Below are positions 16,768 to 25,819 of a DNA stretch of 64,000 bases, one piece after another (the stretch's first letter is position 1; every line of letters starts with the position of its first letter). The DNA lies in NCBI GenBank assembly GCA_963825405.1, contig CAWGTB010000002.1:1-64000 (forward strand). The letters are read 5' to 3'. The notes under the pieces are model-generated. The model had not been told where the DNA came from. It searched no databases and was given only the letters and a program-made list of their open reading frames with translations. The position numbers and the translations under genes are program-made. This DNA comes from JACPNO01 sp963825405 (GTDB taxonomy: Bacteria; Acidobacteriota; Terriglobia; Bryobacterales; Bryobacteraceae).

Positions 16768-18108
16768 TCAGCTCTTCTTGACAGAGACCGTTCCCCGCTC
16801 GGTCGTGATATTTATCGTGGGCCCTTTGCCCACCGACCCTTTGAGCGTGCTCGATTGTCCGTCGATCTCGGTCTTAATCGCCGGCCCGAATTCGTTGTGA
16901 GCTTCGCCGCGATTGGTGGAAATCCGCAAATCAAACTGGGCCGCATCGGGCAGAATCAGGTCGACCTTGCCGTTGCGAGCCTTGGCATCGATCTTAGGCA
17001 GCGGAGATTTTCCCGGACGCAGCTCGATGTCGCCGCGCTCGCTTTCGAGTTCGAGCGATTGCGTGAAATCCTCGATGCGGATATCGCGCGACCGCGTGAC
17101 CAGCCGCATCGGGCCCACCACATTGTTGGCGGTGAAATCGCCCAGGTCCATGGTGATCGAGCCGGGCAGTTGGGCCACGCGCAAATCCGTCTGGCGCGAT
17201 TCGAAGTGCAGCGGCTTGGCCAGATTCTTGAATTGCAGCGTGCCGGAGTAGGTGCCGTTGATGGTCACCTGCCCCGCCATGTCTTCCAGATCGATGTCGG
17301 AGCCTTTGCCCTGCAGGTCGAGCGCGCCTTTCACGTCGACGGCGCGAATGATGTCGCTTCTTCCCAAATCGATTTTGACGTTGCCGCCAATCTTGTTGAG
17401 ACGCACGCCGGCGTTGGCGCTGTTGATGTCGACGCTTCCGGTGATGTCGGTGATATCGAAATCGCCGTAGGTCGCGCGGGCTTCAATGCTCGCGCCGCGC
17501 GGCACGGTGACTTCCAGATCGTCGGCAATCCGGCGCCTGCCGGAAACGCGCTCCTGGTTGGTGCGCACGATGATGCGGTCGCCTTCGGTCATGATTTCGA
17601 GCGGCGTTTCGCGGTCGGCCTGATCGGCTTCCGATTTCTGCATGGCGCGCACGGTCTTGTGCAGCTCGACTTTCACCTGCGGCTGGTCGGAGCCGGTGAT
17701 GCGCACGTTGCCGCGCAGATTGTCGAACACCACGTGCACCGTGGCCGGCGCCGGCTTCTCCGCGTTCTGATCGTAGTCGTATTGCTGTCCGAAGATCTCG
17801 ACGCCGCTTTCACCGAGCGGTGGAATACGAATGCCGTGATTGCTGGCGGCCATCATGCCCGAGCCCACCAGGCACAGCAGGATGACCAGCATGATTTCGC
17901 CGCCCGAAAGGCGGCTGTTGACCGGCTTGTCGCTCATCGCCAACACGGCGACTTCGACCAGCCTGAGCAAGCCCCAGCCAATCAAGATGAACGGCCAGTA
18001 GTGCGCCAGCAGATCGAACATCGGTATCTGCTGCCACAGACTCCTGGTGAGAAACAGCAGGCCGATCAGGATGAGCAGGATGGGACCAACAACCGAATTC
18101 CGTCTCAT
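16768..18108 (-). CDS. DUF4097/LiaF-type membrane-anchored beta-solenoid protein
   Basis: A 446-residue protein. The N-terminus has a LiaF/DUF5668-like membrane block with three helices (about 8-22, 36-56, 72-90). From about residue 120 a regular beta-strand repeat follows, with GNVRITG, GDFDITDITGSVDINSANAG and ERGDIELRPG units typical of DUF4097 putative adhesin/bactofilin-like solenoids. LiaF-like proteins restrain envelope-stress signalling in Gram-positives; a similar role here is inferred from its place in an ECF/anti-sigma operon. Its start overlaps the previous gene's stop as ATGA. Confidence 0.8.
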   Translation of the reverse strand: MRRNSVVGPILLILIGLLFLTRSLWQQIPMFDLLAHYWPFILIGWGLLRLVEVAVLAMSDKPVNSRLSGGEIMLVILLCLVGSGMMAASNHGIRIPPLGESGVEIFGQQYDYDQNAEKPAPATVHVVFDNLRGNVRITGSDQPQVKVELHKTVRAMQKSEADQADRETPLEIMTEGDRIIVRTNQERVSGRRRIADDLEVTVPRGASIEARATYGDFDITDITGSVDINSANAGVRLNKIGGNVKIDLGRSDIIRAVDVKGALDLQGKGSDIDLEDMAGQVTINGTYSGTLQFKNLAKPLHFESRQTDLRVAQLPGSITMDLGDFTANNVVGPMRLVTRSRDIRIEDFTQSLELESERGDIELRPGKSPLPKIDAKARNGKVDLILPDAAQFDLRISTNRGEAHNEFGPAIKTEIDGQSSTLKGSVGKGPTINITTERGTVSVKKS

Positions 18109-18341
18109 ACAACGCCGCCTCCCTGGGTTGATCCAGAGGTTGACCCAGGCGTGGGGCCGGATGGAGAGCCCGTGCGGCTGGCTCTGGCGAGCAACGTCAG
18201 CACGCCCACGACAATCAGAATCACCGGCCAGGTCTGATGAAACCCGTAAGGGGTGAAATTATCCAGCGCGAATAAGACGCCGATGGTGATGAGTATGATC
18301 GGGCCGCGAACCGCGTGAATCAATTCGCTACTGTTGGCCAT
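18105..18341 (-). CDS. LiaI-like small transmembrane protein
   Basis: From ATG 18341 the product is 78 residues with a LiaI/LiaF-type pair of helices (VRGPIILITIGVLFALDN and TWPVILIVVGVLTLLA) and a Gly/Ser/Pro-rich tail. It overlaps the B-box gene by 14 bases and the DUF4097 gene by ATGA, so translation is coupled through this part of the operon. The same helix pair appears in both neighbours, suggesting duplicated modules. Confidence 0.75.
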   Translation of the reverse strand: MANSSELIHAVRGPIILITIGVLFALDNFTPYGFHQTWPVILIVVGVLTLLARASRTGSPSGPTPGSTSGSTQGGGVV

Positions 18342-18999
18342 GGGGTGCCTCCGAACGATCCGCGGCGCGGGCGGCCGACATGCGCGCGTACAGCATATAT
18401 ACGCCGGCCACAATCAACAGCACGGGCCAGTAGCGTATCAGGCGCTCCATCGAGATAATGTCGGTGGTGCTGAGCAGCAGTACGCCGCCCAGCAGGATCA
18501 GCAGCACGGCTCCAGCCGGGAAGCGCGTCGAGCCGCCGCTCAGATCGAGTAAGCTCGAGAATTCGTCGATCGGTTCGCCGGCCCGGCGTTTGCGCGCGGT
18601 GTGATAAGCCTCGAGCACCATGTAGAACACCCACACAGCGATCATGATGCCGAACAGCGGTTCGAGCGCGCCCACGTAATTAGAGCTGACGATGCTCACC
18701 AGCATTCCGAAGATGATGGCGTGAATCAATCCCTTAGCGTATTGGCCGTTGTAAATAGCGCCGACTCCCGGAATGAATCCCAGAAACAGAGCGAGGCCCG
18801 GCGAGGAACTGGGGTCGGCCACGGCCGGAGGCGTGTACACCGGCTGCGAGTACGGCGCGCCCTGCGCCGCAGCGTTGGGGGCGTGCTCTTCGCAAAAGAT
18901 GGTGCCCGCCGAGACGCGCTTGCAGATCTCGCACAGCGGTTTACCGCAACTGCGGCAGTACGCCGTGGCTGGTGTTTCCGGATGAGTGGCGCAATTCAT
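18328..18999 (-). CDS. B-box zinc finger membrane protein
   Basis: A 223-residue protein that starts with a B-box-like zinc-binding segment, CATHPETPATAYCRSCGKPL then CEICKRVSAGTIFCEEH, over residues 3-39. After a proline linker there is a small TM2-like hydrophobic pair (LALFLGFIPGVGAIYNGQYA), further helices near 100-130, and a LiaI-like helix pair at 165-210. B-box/TM proteins are frequent in Acidobacteria, but their function is unknown. It is 9 bases after the anti-sigma gene and clearly belongs to that operon. Confidence 0.8.
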   Translation of the reverse strand: MNCATHPETPATAYCRSCGKPLCEICKRVSAGTIFCEEHAPNAAAQGAPYSQPVYTPPAVADPSSSPGLALFLGFIPGVGAIYNGQYAKGLIHAIIFGMLVSIVSSNYVGALEPLFGIMIAVWVFYMVLEAYHTARKRRAGEPIDEFSSLLDLSGGSTRFPAGAVLLILLGGVLLLSTTDIISMERLIRYWPVLLIVAGVYMLYARMSAARAADRSEAPHGQQ

Positions 19000-19008
19000 A
19001 AGAATCCC

Positions 19009-19632
19009 CTAAGGTTTCGCTTCCGTCGATGCCTTGGCCGGCGCTGCCTGCTGGTTAGCAGGCGCGGGCAAGCGCCGGTCGTCCGCAGTGGCTTCGGCCG
19101 CGGCATCGGCGTCCTGCTGTTCTTTCCAATCCCGCAATTGAGTCTGAATCTTGTAAACCAGGCGAATGCTGTCGTAGAACTTCAGCGAGCGCTGCCAGGT
19201 GCGGTTGGCGCGGTCTTCAAGCGTGCCCAACACGCGCGCCGGATCGAGATCGGCGCTGGTCAAATGGCGTTCCGGCAAACCGGCGCAGCGCGCCATCATG
19301 CCGAAGAACAGCACGGTCAGCGTGAGTCCCATGGCCATGCGCGGCTGCAGCATCGGCTGAGTGAGCGAGTGCAGCCAGCCGCGGAATCCGCCGCGGACCT
19401 GGGGATGCGCCGGCTCAAGCGAGGGAACGTGGAAGAGTTGCGTGACCAGCGCCGGCGGCGGCTCGACATCCGCTACGCGTCCGATGAATTCCATCGCCAC
19501 TGCGCTGTCCCGGACCATCTCCGCGCACGCGACGCACGTAGCCAGATGCTGCTCGACGGCAGCTTTCTCCGCCGGAGCGAGCGCTCCGTCTACGTAGTCG
19601 CAGAGCAGGATTTCCAGTTGTGCGCAAGTCAT
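19009..19632 (-). CDS. Anti-sigma factor with zf-HC2 domain
   Basis: A 207-residue protein. The N-terminal zinc-binding anti-sigma domain is seen in CDYVDGALAPAEKAAVEQHL then ATCVACAEM, matching the HxxxCxxC pattern of ZAS-type factors. A single membrane helix lies near residues 97-113 (MAMGLTLTVLFFGMMA), followed by a coiled, charged periplasmic part and an Ala/Pro tail. It should hold the co-encoded ECF sigma factor at the membrane. Its start overlaps the sigma stop as ATGA. Confidence 0.88.
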   Translation of the reverse strand: MTCAQLEILLCDYVDGALAPAEKAAVEQHLATCVACAEMVRDSAVAMEFIGRVADVEPPPALVTQLFHVPSLEPAHPQVRGGFRGWLHSLTQPMLQPRMAMGLTLTVLFFGMMARCAGLPERHLTSADLDPARVLGTLEDRANRTWQRSLKFYDSIRLVYKIQTQLRDWKEQQDADAAAEATADDRRLPAPANQQAAPAKASTEAKP

Positions 19633-20291
19633 AGCGCGTCCCTGTGCTTCCGCAAAATGCGGCCCAATTCCGCCCGGCCCCGGTTCAGCCGTGATTTCAC
19701 CGTGCCTTCCGGGATCTTTAACACCTGGGCGATTTCACGATACTCCATCTCCTGCAGATCGCGCAGGATCAGTGTTTCCCGCAACTCCGGCGACAGGCGC
19801 TGCAGAGCTGCCTGCAAAATCTCACTGGCTTCGCGGCCGGCTACCATGCGATCCGGACGCGCCGCCGCGGCCGCCGCGACTCCCTCTTCCAAAATGGGCA
19901 GCTGCTCTTCGATCGAATCGGTAACCCGGTCCTGCCGCGTGCGCCGGTAATTGTCGATCAGCAGATTCCGCGTCAGCCGGGCGAGCCAGGTGGTGAACGT
20001 CCCTTCCGCCGACCGGTAGCTTTTCAGAGACCGGAAAACGCGCAGGAAAACGTCCTGGGTCAGATCCTGGGCTTCCGCATCGCTGCCGGTGAAGCGGTAG
20101 CATAAACCGTACACCCGCCGCGAATGCGCCCGCACCAGATCCTCCCAGCCCGCAGAGTCACCGCTCAGGCAGCGTTCAACGAGGGTGTAATCCAGATCCA
20201 AGCTCAGTCTCCCGCGAAATCCCGCAGCACTCCCCGCCGGATATGCAAGGCCGGGGGCATATCGTGCTGCGGACATGGCCGCGGTTGCCAT
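19629..20291 (-). CDS. ECF-family sigma factor (RpoE-like)
   Basis: A 220-residue sigma factor with region 2 (DAEAQDLTQDVFLRVFRSLK, then TWLARLTRNLLIDNYRR) and region 4 (LSPELRETLILRDLQEMEYR, then EIAQVLKIPEGTVKSRLNRG). It heads an operon encoding a ZAS anti-sigma factor, B-box protein, LiaI-like protein, DUF4097 protein and MFS transporter. The N-terminal 30 residues are low-complexity and the true start might be a later codon. A GAACC-N16-CGT site upstream could be its own promoter. Confidence 0.9.
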   Translation of the reverse strand: MATAAMSAARYAPGLAYPAGSAAGFRGRLSLDLDYTLVERCLSGDSAGWEDLVRAHSRRVYGLCYRFTGSDAEAQDLTQDVFLRVFRSLKSYRSAEGTFTTWLARLTRNLLIDNYRRTRQDRVTDSIEEQLPILEEGVAAAAAARPDRMVAGREASEILQAALQRLSPELRETLILRDLQEMEYREIAQVLKIPEGTVKSRLNRGRAELGRILRKHRDAL

Positions 20292-20354
20292 AGTTTACCT
20301 CGAAATCTCCTTTTGTCGCGCCGATTCTTGTTAACCGGCCTTTCAACTCAAGTT

Positions 20355-20378
20355 ACGAGGTTCTATGATGATAGGTTC
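20355..20378 (-). promoter_or_regulatory. Candidate ECF-type promoter for the sigma/anti-sigma operon
   Basis: On the minus strand GAACC (20378-20374) is followed after 16 bases by CGTAA (CGT at 20357-20355). This fits the general ECF consensus of a GAAC -35 and a CGT -10 and lies about 65 bases upstream of the sigma start. It would support autoregulation. Such short motifs arise by chance, so confidence is low. Confidence 0.3.
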
Positions 20379-20413
20379 GTTTTTTCAGCGTGTTGTCTGG
20401 CTGAGGAGGGCGT

Positions 20414-21451
20414 ATAGGAAAACGGGAGTGGCGATGGCTCGTCTTCGGCGCGGTCCTGCTGGCGGGCCTCGTCTGGGTGCTGGCCGTCCAGCTGCGCAAG
20501 ACCGGATTCCGCTGGCGGGTGCTGGTCGCCACCATCGCCTCCTTGCAGTGGGAGTGGCTGGTGGCGGCGGTGGTATTCGCCCTGGCCAGCTATTATGGCC
20601 GGGCCTTGCGCTGGCGGGTGCTGCTTGAGCCGCTGCATCCTCACCCCAACATGTGGGGACTGTTTTCAGCGACGATTATCGGCTTTGCGGCCATCACCCT
20701 GCTGGGCCGCGCCGGTGAATTCGTCCGACCGTACTTGATTGCGGTGCGCAATCAGGTGCCTTTTTCGTCGCAAATCGCGGCCTGGGTGCTGGAGCGCATC
20801 TACGACCTGCTGATTGCCCTGCTGATTTTCGGCTTCGGTCTAAGCCAGGTGCGGGCATCGGGAGCCGACGTCGGTCCGGCGCTGGCCTGGATTCTGCAGG
20901 TCGGCGGATGGGTGGTCGGCGTAACCAGCGTCCTGTGCCTGGCGCTACTGCTGGCCATTCGCCATTATTCCGACCGGCTGCGCAAGCGAATTATGGACGC
21001 CCTCGGCTTCCTTTCCGAGCATCACCTGGGACGCGCCGAGCGCATGCTGCAGGCCCTCGTGCAAGGCGTCGAATCGACGCGCAGCGACCGGGCGATCTTC
21101 CTCCTCATCGCTTTTACCTTGCTCGAATGGCTGGTGATTGCCGGCTGCTACTTTTGTATAGCTAAGGCTTTTGGCGATGCCCTGCATTTTCGCTTCGTGG
21201 ATGTCATTATTTTCATGGGGTTTACGTCCTTCGGCGCGGTCGTGCAGATTCCTGGAATCGGCGGCGGCGTGCAAGTAGTCTCGGTATTAGTGCTCACCCA
21301 GTTGTTCGGCGTTCCCATTGAAACCGCTACCGCGATGGCGGCGTTGATTTGGATTATTACTTTTGTCGTAATTGTCCCCTTCGGAATTGGGCTATCTCTT
21401 TACGAGGGAGTCAGTTGGCGGAAGATTAGGAAGTTGGAAAGGGAGATTTGA
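20414..21451 (+). CDS. Lysylphosphatidylglycerol synthase TM-like / UPF0104 membrane protein
   Basis: A polytopic protein of about 345 residues from the UPF0104/AglD-like flippase-related family. It has conserved FSATIIGFAAITLLGRAGEF, VPFSSQIAAWVLERIYDL and the late GFTSFGAVVQIPGIGGGVQV segment. The first in-frame GTG (20477) would cut the first helix in half, while the frame is open from 20405. A strong AGGAGG at 20404-20409 precedes an ATA codon at 20414, which I mark as the tentative start. No in-frame ATG exists, so a rare start codon or a sequence error is possible. nrdR follows after 1 base. Confidence 0.78.
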   Translation: MGKREWRWLVFGAVLLAGLVWVLAVQLRKTGFRWRVLVATIASLQWEWLVAAVVFALASYYGRALRWRVLLEPLHPHPNMWGLFSATIIGFAAITLLGRAGEFVRPYLIAVRNQVPFSSQIAAWVLERIYDLLIALLIFGFGLSQVRASGADVGPALAWILQVGGWVVGVTSVLCLALLLAIRHYSDRLRKRIMDALGFLSEHHLGRAERMLQALVQGVESTRSDRAIFLLIAFTLLEWLVIAGCYFCIAKAFGDALHFRFVDVIIFMGFTSFGAVVQIPGIGGGVQVVSVLVLTQLFGVPIETATAMAALIWIITFVVIVPFGIGLSLYEGVSWRKIRKLEREI

Positions 21452-21452
21452 C

Positions 21453-21914
21453 ATGAACTGCCCTTTTTGCGGCCACCTCGAAGACAAGGTTGTCGATTCC
21501 CGGGAAAGCAAGGAAGGCGGTGCCATCCGCCGCCGGCGCGAGTGCCTGAAGTGCGAGCGCCGCTTCACCACCTATGAGCGTATCGACGAAGTGCCTTACA
21601 TGGTTATCAAGAAGGACGGACGGCGCGAGAAGTTCGATCGCCAGAAGGTTTTACAGGGATTGCTGAAGGCTTCCGAAAAAAGGCCGATTGGAATGGGTAA
21701 GCTCTCGGAACTGGTAAACCAGGTGGAGGCGAGGGTGATCGATTCGCCCGACCGTGAGATATCTACTACCGAAATAGGAGAAATCCTGATGGGAGGCTTG
21801 AAGGAGCTGGATAAAATTGCTTATGTCCGGTTCGCGTCGGTGTACCGGGACTTCCAGGACGAGCAGGCTTTCTTCAATGAATTGAAGAATTTGATGCGGC
21901 AAAAGAGCCTATAG
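21453..21914 (+). CDS. nrdR: Transcriptional repressor NrdR
   Basis: A 153-residue regulator of ribonucleotide reductase genes. The zinc ribbon uses C3, C6, C31 and C34 (MNCPFCGH and CLKCERRF), followed by an ATP-cone domain containing VIKKDGRREKFDRQKVLQGL. It senses ATP/dATP and binds NrdR boxes. No nrd genes are in the window. The gene begins one base after the preceding stop, without a clear promoter of its own. Confidence 0.95.
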   Translation: MNCPFCGHLEDKVVDSRESKEGGAIRRRRECLKCERRFTTYERIDEVPYMVIKKDGRREKFDRQKVLQGLLKASEKRPIGMGKLSELVNQVEARVIDSPDREISTTEIGEILMGGLKELDKIAYVRFASVYRDFQDEQAFFNELKNLMRQKSL

Positions 21915-22181
21915 TCCTAACCCACTTTTGAGTTGTGGCGGGGAAGTTCGTATGCAAGTAATTGTAACCTTTAGGATTCTGAACCATCTTTAAACATAGG
22001 AGTTAACAACGAAAGAGTTCCATGCTACTATCATCTGGTCCGGGTGGCGCCTGGGCAAAGCTCCGTCAAGTGTCGTCGTGCTAGGCGTTTGCGCTCTAAA
22101 GAACCGCCAATCAACAGCTTTTACCCCGAGGCCACAAAACAACAGCATGGGCTGTTTTGCGTGCCGGGGAGGTGAGTCTTA
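21915..22181 (+). other. Intergenic leader upstream of rpoD
   Basis: These 267 bases hold no gene I can support. They must contain the rpoD promoter. A 6-bp hairpin (AACAGC at 22141-22146 with GCTGTT at 22151-22156) stands just before the strong ribosome-binding site GGGGAGGTGAG. No tRNA-like fold is visible. Confidence 0.6.
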
Positions 22182-23711
22182 GTGGATCATTTTGAAGATC
22201 ATTTCCTGAACGAGAGTCCGCTCGGCATCAATTTCGACGAAGAAGCCACAAAGTTCTTCGATCCGGAAGCAGCGGCGGAACCCGACTTTCTCCATCCTCA
22301 GCCGGTGGTGGAAGAGTCGATCTACACCGACGATCCGGTACGCGTGTATCTGCGCGAAATGGGCGCCGTTCCCCTACTTACCCGCGAAGGCGAAGTCGAT
22401 CTGGCCCGCCGCATGGAGCGCGGGAAACTGCGCATGCAGAAGGCCATCAGCCGCTCGGCGCTGGTGAAGCGCGTGGTGGTGGACCAGGCGGAGCAGCTCA
22501 AAAAAGGACTGGAAGAGCTCGACAATCTGGTCGACCTGGGCGATCTCGAAGAGGGTACACTCGCCGACACCAAACGCCGCGGCGAATTGAAGCAGTATTT
22601 CGTCGATCTGACGGCGCTGCACAAAAAAGAAATCCAAATCTCCGACAAGGTGCAAGCCACCGCGCTGAGCAACAAGCGGGTGCGCCGGCGTCTGTGCGCC
22701 AAGCTGAACCGGGCCAAGGTCGATACCTCGCAAGCCATCCGCCGCATTCCGTACCTGGGTTCGCGCTGGAAAGAATTTGCCAAGGAAATCGAACGCGCCG
22801 TCGAGGAGTTGAATCAGCTCGACCGCGAGCTGAAGCGCGCCGAATCGCGCGGCGGCGTAGCGGCGCAGGCCAAAGTCCGCGAGTTGCGGCGCGAAATGCG
22901 CAAGCGGGAAGCGGCGGCGGGCGTTCCGCTGGTCGATCTGAAGCACACGCTTACCGTCATCCGTCACGGGGAACACGAAGCCGAGCGCGCCAAGAAAGAT
23001 CTGGTGGAAGCCAACCTGCGCCTGGTGGTTTCGGTCGCCAAGAAATACGTCAATCGCGGCCTGCATCTGCTCGATCTGATTCAGGAAGGCAACATCGGCC
23101 TGATGCGCGCGGCCGACAAGTTCGAATACCGACGCGGCTATAAATTCTCGACTTACGCCACCTGGTGGATTCGCCAGGCCATCACGCGCGCCATTGCCGA
23201 CCAGTCCCGCACCATCCGTATTCCGGTGCACATGAACGAGAGCATGAACAAGTTTCTGCGCGCCTCTCGCGAGCTAGAAAAAGAGCTGGGCCGAACGCCG
23301 ACCAATGATGAAATCAGCCGCCGCATGGATATTCCGGTCGAGAAGGTCCAGAAATTGAAGACCATCTCGCGCGACCCGGTGTCGCTCGAAACGCCGGTGG
23401 GCCGCGATGGAGAATCCGCCTTGGGCGATCTGATCGAAGACCGCTGGGTAGGTTCGCCGGTCGATGCGGTGATCGAAGGCAACGTCCGCGACGAAACCGC
23501 CGGCATCCTGAAAACGCTTTCGCCCAAAGAGGAGAAAGTGATCCGGCTGCGGTTCGGTATCGGCTGCGAGCGCGAGCACACGCTGGAAGAGATCGGCCAG
23601 GAGTTCGACGTCACGCGCGAACGTATCCGGCAGATCGAAGCCAAAGCCCTGCGGCAGCTGCGGGCGCCGGAACGCGCTCGGCGCCTCCGCGCCTTAATGG
23701 CCGCGCGTTAA
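22182..23711 (+). CDS. rpoD: Primary RNA polymerase sigma factor RpoD
   Basis: A 509-residue housekeeping sigma factor, starting at GTG 22182 behind GGGAGGTGAG. Region 1.2 (DDPVRVYLREMGAVPLLTRE), a long non-conserved insert rich in charged helices (residues 85-255), regions 2.1-2.4 (NLRLVVSVAKKY, LDLIQEGNIGLMRAADKFEY, FSTYATWWIRQAITRAI), region 3 and region 4.2 (HTLEEIGQEFDVTRERIRQI) are all present. It directs core polymerase to most promoters. Unusually, the first 30 residues are acidic and no long region 1.1 domain is visible. Confidence 0.96.
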   Translation: MDHFEDHFLNESPLGINFDEEATKFFDPEAAAEPDFLHPQPVVEESIYTDDPVRVYLREMGAVPLLTREGEVDLARRMERGKLRMQKAISRSALVKRVVVDQAEQLKKGLEELDNLVDLGDLEEGTLADTKRRGELKQYFVDLTALHKKEIQISDKVQATALSNKRVRRRLCAKLNRAKVDTSQAIRRIPYLGSRWKEFAKEIERAVEELNQLDRELKRAESRGGVAAQAKVRELRREMRKREAAAGVPLVDLKHTLTVIRHGEHEAERAKKDLVEANLRLVVSVAKKYVNRGLHLLDLIQEGNIGLMRAADKFEYRRGYKFSTYATWWIRQAITRAIADQSRTIRIPVHMNESMNKFLRASRELEKELGRTPTNDEISRRMDIPVEKVQKLKTISRDPVSLETPVGRDGESALGDLIEDRWVGSPVDAVIEGNVRDETAGILKTLSPKEEKVIRLRFGIGCEREHTLEEIGQEFDVTRERIRQIEAKALRQLRAPERARRLRALMAAR

Positions 23712-23731
23712 TTCATCCCATCCCCGTGGGG

Positions 23732-23737
23732 TAAGAT
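23732..23737 (+). promoter_or_regulatory. Possible -10 element of the ankyrin gene
   Basis: TAAGAT ends 8 bases before ATG 23746, with no ribosome-binding site in the gap, giving a leaderless geometry. A weak CCCC/GGGG mini-hairpin just precedes it. Confidence 0.3.
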
Positions 23738-23745
23738 TGTTTTCC

Positions 23746-25666
23746 ATGGGGATCACTATTGTAGCCGCGCTAGTTCTGGCGATGGCTGCGCCAACTGAAG
23801 TTTCCAGCGACGATATCTATACCGCTGTTCGCACGAACAACCTGGTCCAACTGAAAGCGCTCACCGGCGTCAACGCCAAGGACCGCCGGGGCAGCACGCC
23901 GCTTATGTATGCGGCCCTGGTGGGCAGCGTCGATGCGATGAAGCTGCTGCTCGCCGCCGGGGCGGACGTCAATGCCCGAAATGCCGTCGACGCCACTGCG
24001 CTGATGTGGAGCGTGCAGGACATCGCTAAAGTAAGGCTGCTGCTGGATGCCGGCGCCGACGTGAACGCCCGGTCGAAGAAAGGCCGCACGCCGTTGTTGA
24101 TCGCAGCGTTCAATTTCGGCTCAATCGACGTGGTGCGGCTGCTGCTGGCCAAAGGCGCCGACCCGAAAGCCACCAGCGAATTCGGCACGACCACTTTGCT
24201 CGCCGCGACCGCCGCCGAAGACAACGAACTGCTGCGGCTCTTCCTCGAGAAGGGCGTAGATGTCAACACCGCCGACAAGGCCGGCTTCACGCCCTTGATG
24301 AACGCGGCCAGCGTGCAGAACCTGGAGGCCGTGAGATTACTGTTGGCCAAGGGCGCGCGCGTGAACGCCGCCAACATCGAAGGGGGCACCGTGCTCAACG
24401 GACCCATTGCGCTGCGCAATCTCACGCCGCTAATGATGGCGGCCCCGTTCGCTTCCCCGGAGCTCGTCGCCACGCTGTTGGAGGCGGGCGCTCAGATCAA
24501 CGGTCAAGATGGGCGCGCTATGACGCCCCTGATGCTCGCCGTGGGCTCCGAGACGCAGGATCCAGCAGTAGTGCGAATGCTGCTTGCCAAGGGCGCCGAC
24601 GTGAAGATAAAGAGCGCCGTGAACGAAACCGCGGTCGATTGGGCCAGGAAGTACGGCAATCCGGCGGTCCTGCAACTAATGAAGGGAGGCCAGCCGACGG
24701 CTGCTCCGCGCCCCCTGACGGGGCTGGACACAGTCGCCCAGGCCGATCTGCGCCAGGCTGCCGCCAAGAGCGTGGCGCTGCTGCAAAGCTCCAGCACGGA
24801 GTTTTTCAAGAAAAGCGCCTGTGTAGGCTGCCACCATCAGAACCTGGGAGCGCTGGCCGTCTCGACGGCGCGCCACCAGGGTGTGGCTGTGGACGAATCG
24901 GCGGCGGCGGAGCATCTGAAAATCGTGAAGCTGGAATGGGCGGGACGGCGGGAGACGCTCGTTCAGCGCATGGATGCGCCGGGCGGGGCGGATTCAGTGG
25001 CCTATTCGCTGTTTGGTCTGGCCGCGGCGGGCTACCCTCCGGATGCGGTCACTGATGCCATGGTGGTCAACCTGGCAGGGCTGCAGAATGGCCACAGGAA
25101 GCTGGGATGGCTTCGGGCTGTCGCGCTCTCCGATTGAGGAAAGCAACCTGGCGCGCGCTGCGCTGGGAGTACACGCTTTCCAGACCTTCGGGCCGCCGGC
25201 GCTGAAGCCGGAGTTGGACAAGCACATCGCGCGGGCGTGCGCTTTTCTGCTCGATGCGCAGGCTAAGACCACCGATGATCGCGCCATGCAACTGGCTGGA
25301 TTGAAGTGGTGCGGGGAAGCTCAGGCCAAGCTGCAAGTGTTGTCGCAAAAGCTGCTGAGCGAACAGCGTACCGATGGCGGCTGGGCGCAGACGCCGCATC
25401 TGGCGAGCGATGCGTACGCAACCGGCGATGCGCTGTACGGGCTCCACGAATCGGGGATGCTCGCGGCTGGCGACGCGGCCTATCAGCGCGGCCTGGTTTT
25501 CCTGGTGAAGACGCAAAAGCCGGATGGATCTTGGTATGTGAAGAGCCGCGCGCCCAAGTTCCAGCCGTATTTCGAAAGCGGATTCCCGTATGGCCACGAT
25601 CAGTGGATTTCAGCCGCCGCCACGGCGTGGGCGACTGCTGCGTTGGCCAACGGGCTCACGCCGTAG
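23746..25666 (+). CDS. Ankyrin-repeat protein with CxxCH haem motif and squalene-cyclase-like C-terminus (one frameshift)
   Basis: The product starts with a signal peptide (MGITIVAALVLAMAAP). About eight ankyrin repeats follow (for example GSTPLMYAALVGSVDAMKLL and AGADVNARSKKGRTPLLIAA) up to about residue 310. A c-type haem-binding motif CVGCHH comes near residue 363. The frame stops at 25137, but removing one base near 25085 continues into an alpha/alpha-toroid region with QW-like motifs (QRTDGGW, QKPDGSW) ending at TAG 25664-25666. The full protein would be about 640 residues and periplasmic. The combination suggests a c-type cytochrome with cyclase-like repeats; its partner and reaction are unknown. 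Confidence 0.75.
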
Positions 25667-25721
25667 GACCGCTCCCTTTGGCCGCGGCTCGCTAACGCTC
25701 TATCGAGTACACAACCAACAC

Positions 25722-25811
25722 ATTTCTCGCAGAGACGCAGAGAACTAGAGAACTACCCGAACTTCAATTCTTAAAGATTTTCTCTGCGTACTCTGCGACT
25801 CTGCGAGAAAT
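25722..25811. repeat. Dispersed CGCAGAGACGCAGAG inverted repeat, copy 4
   Basis: The arm ATTTCTCGCAGAGACGCAGAG at 25722-25742 and its complement at 25791-25811 differ by one base. The element lies between the convergent ends of the ankyrin gene and the MBL-fold gene, a natural spot for a bidirectional terminator. Confidence 0.85.
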
Positions 25812-25819
25812 TCTTGGTC

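Noticed and set aside
21915..22181. tRNA or structured RNA upstream of rpoD
   Set aside because: No cloverleaf, no T-loop consensus and only a short 6-bp stem are visible; nothing supports an RNA gene.
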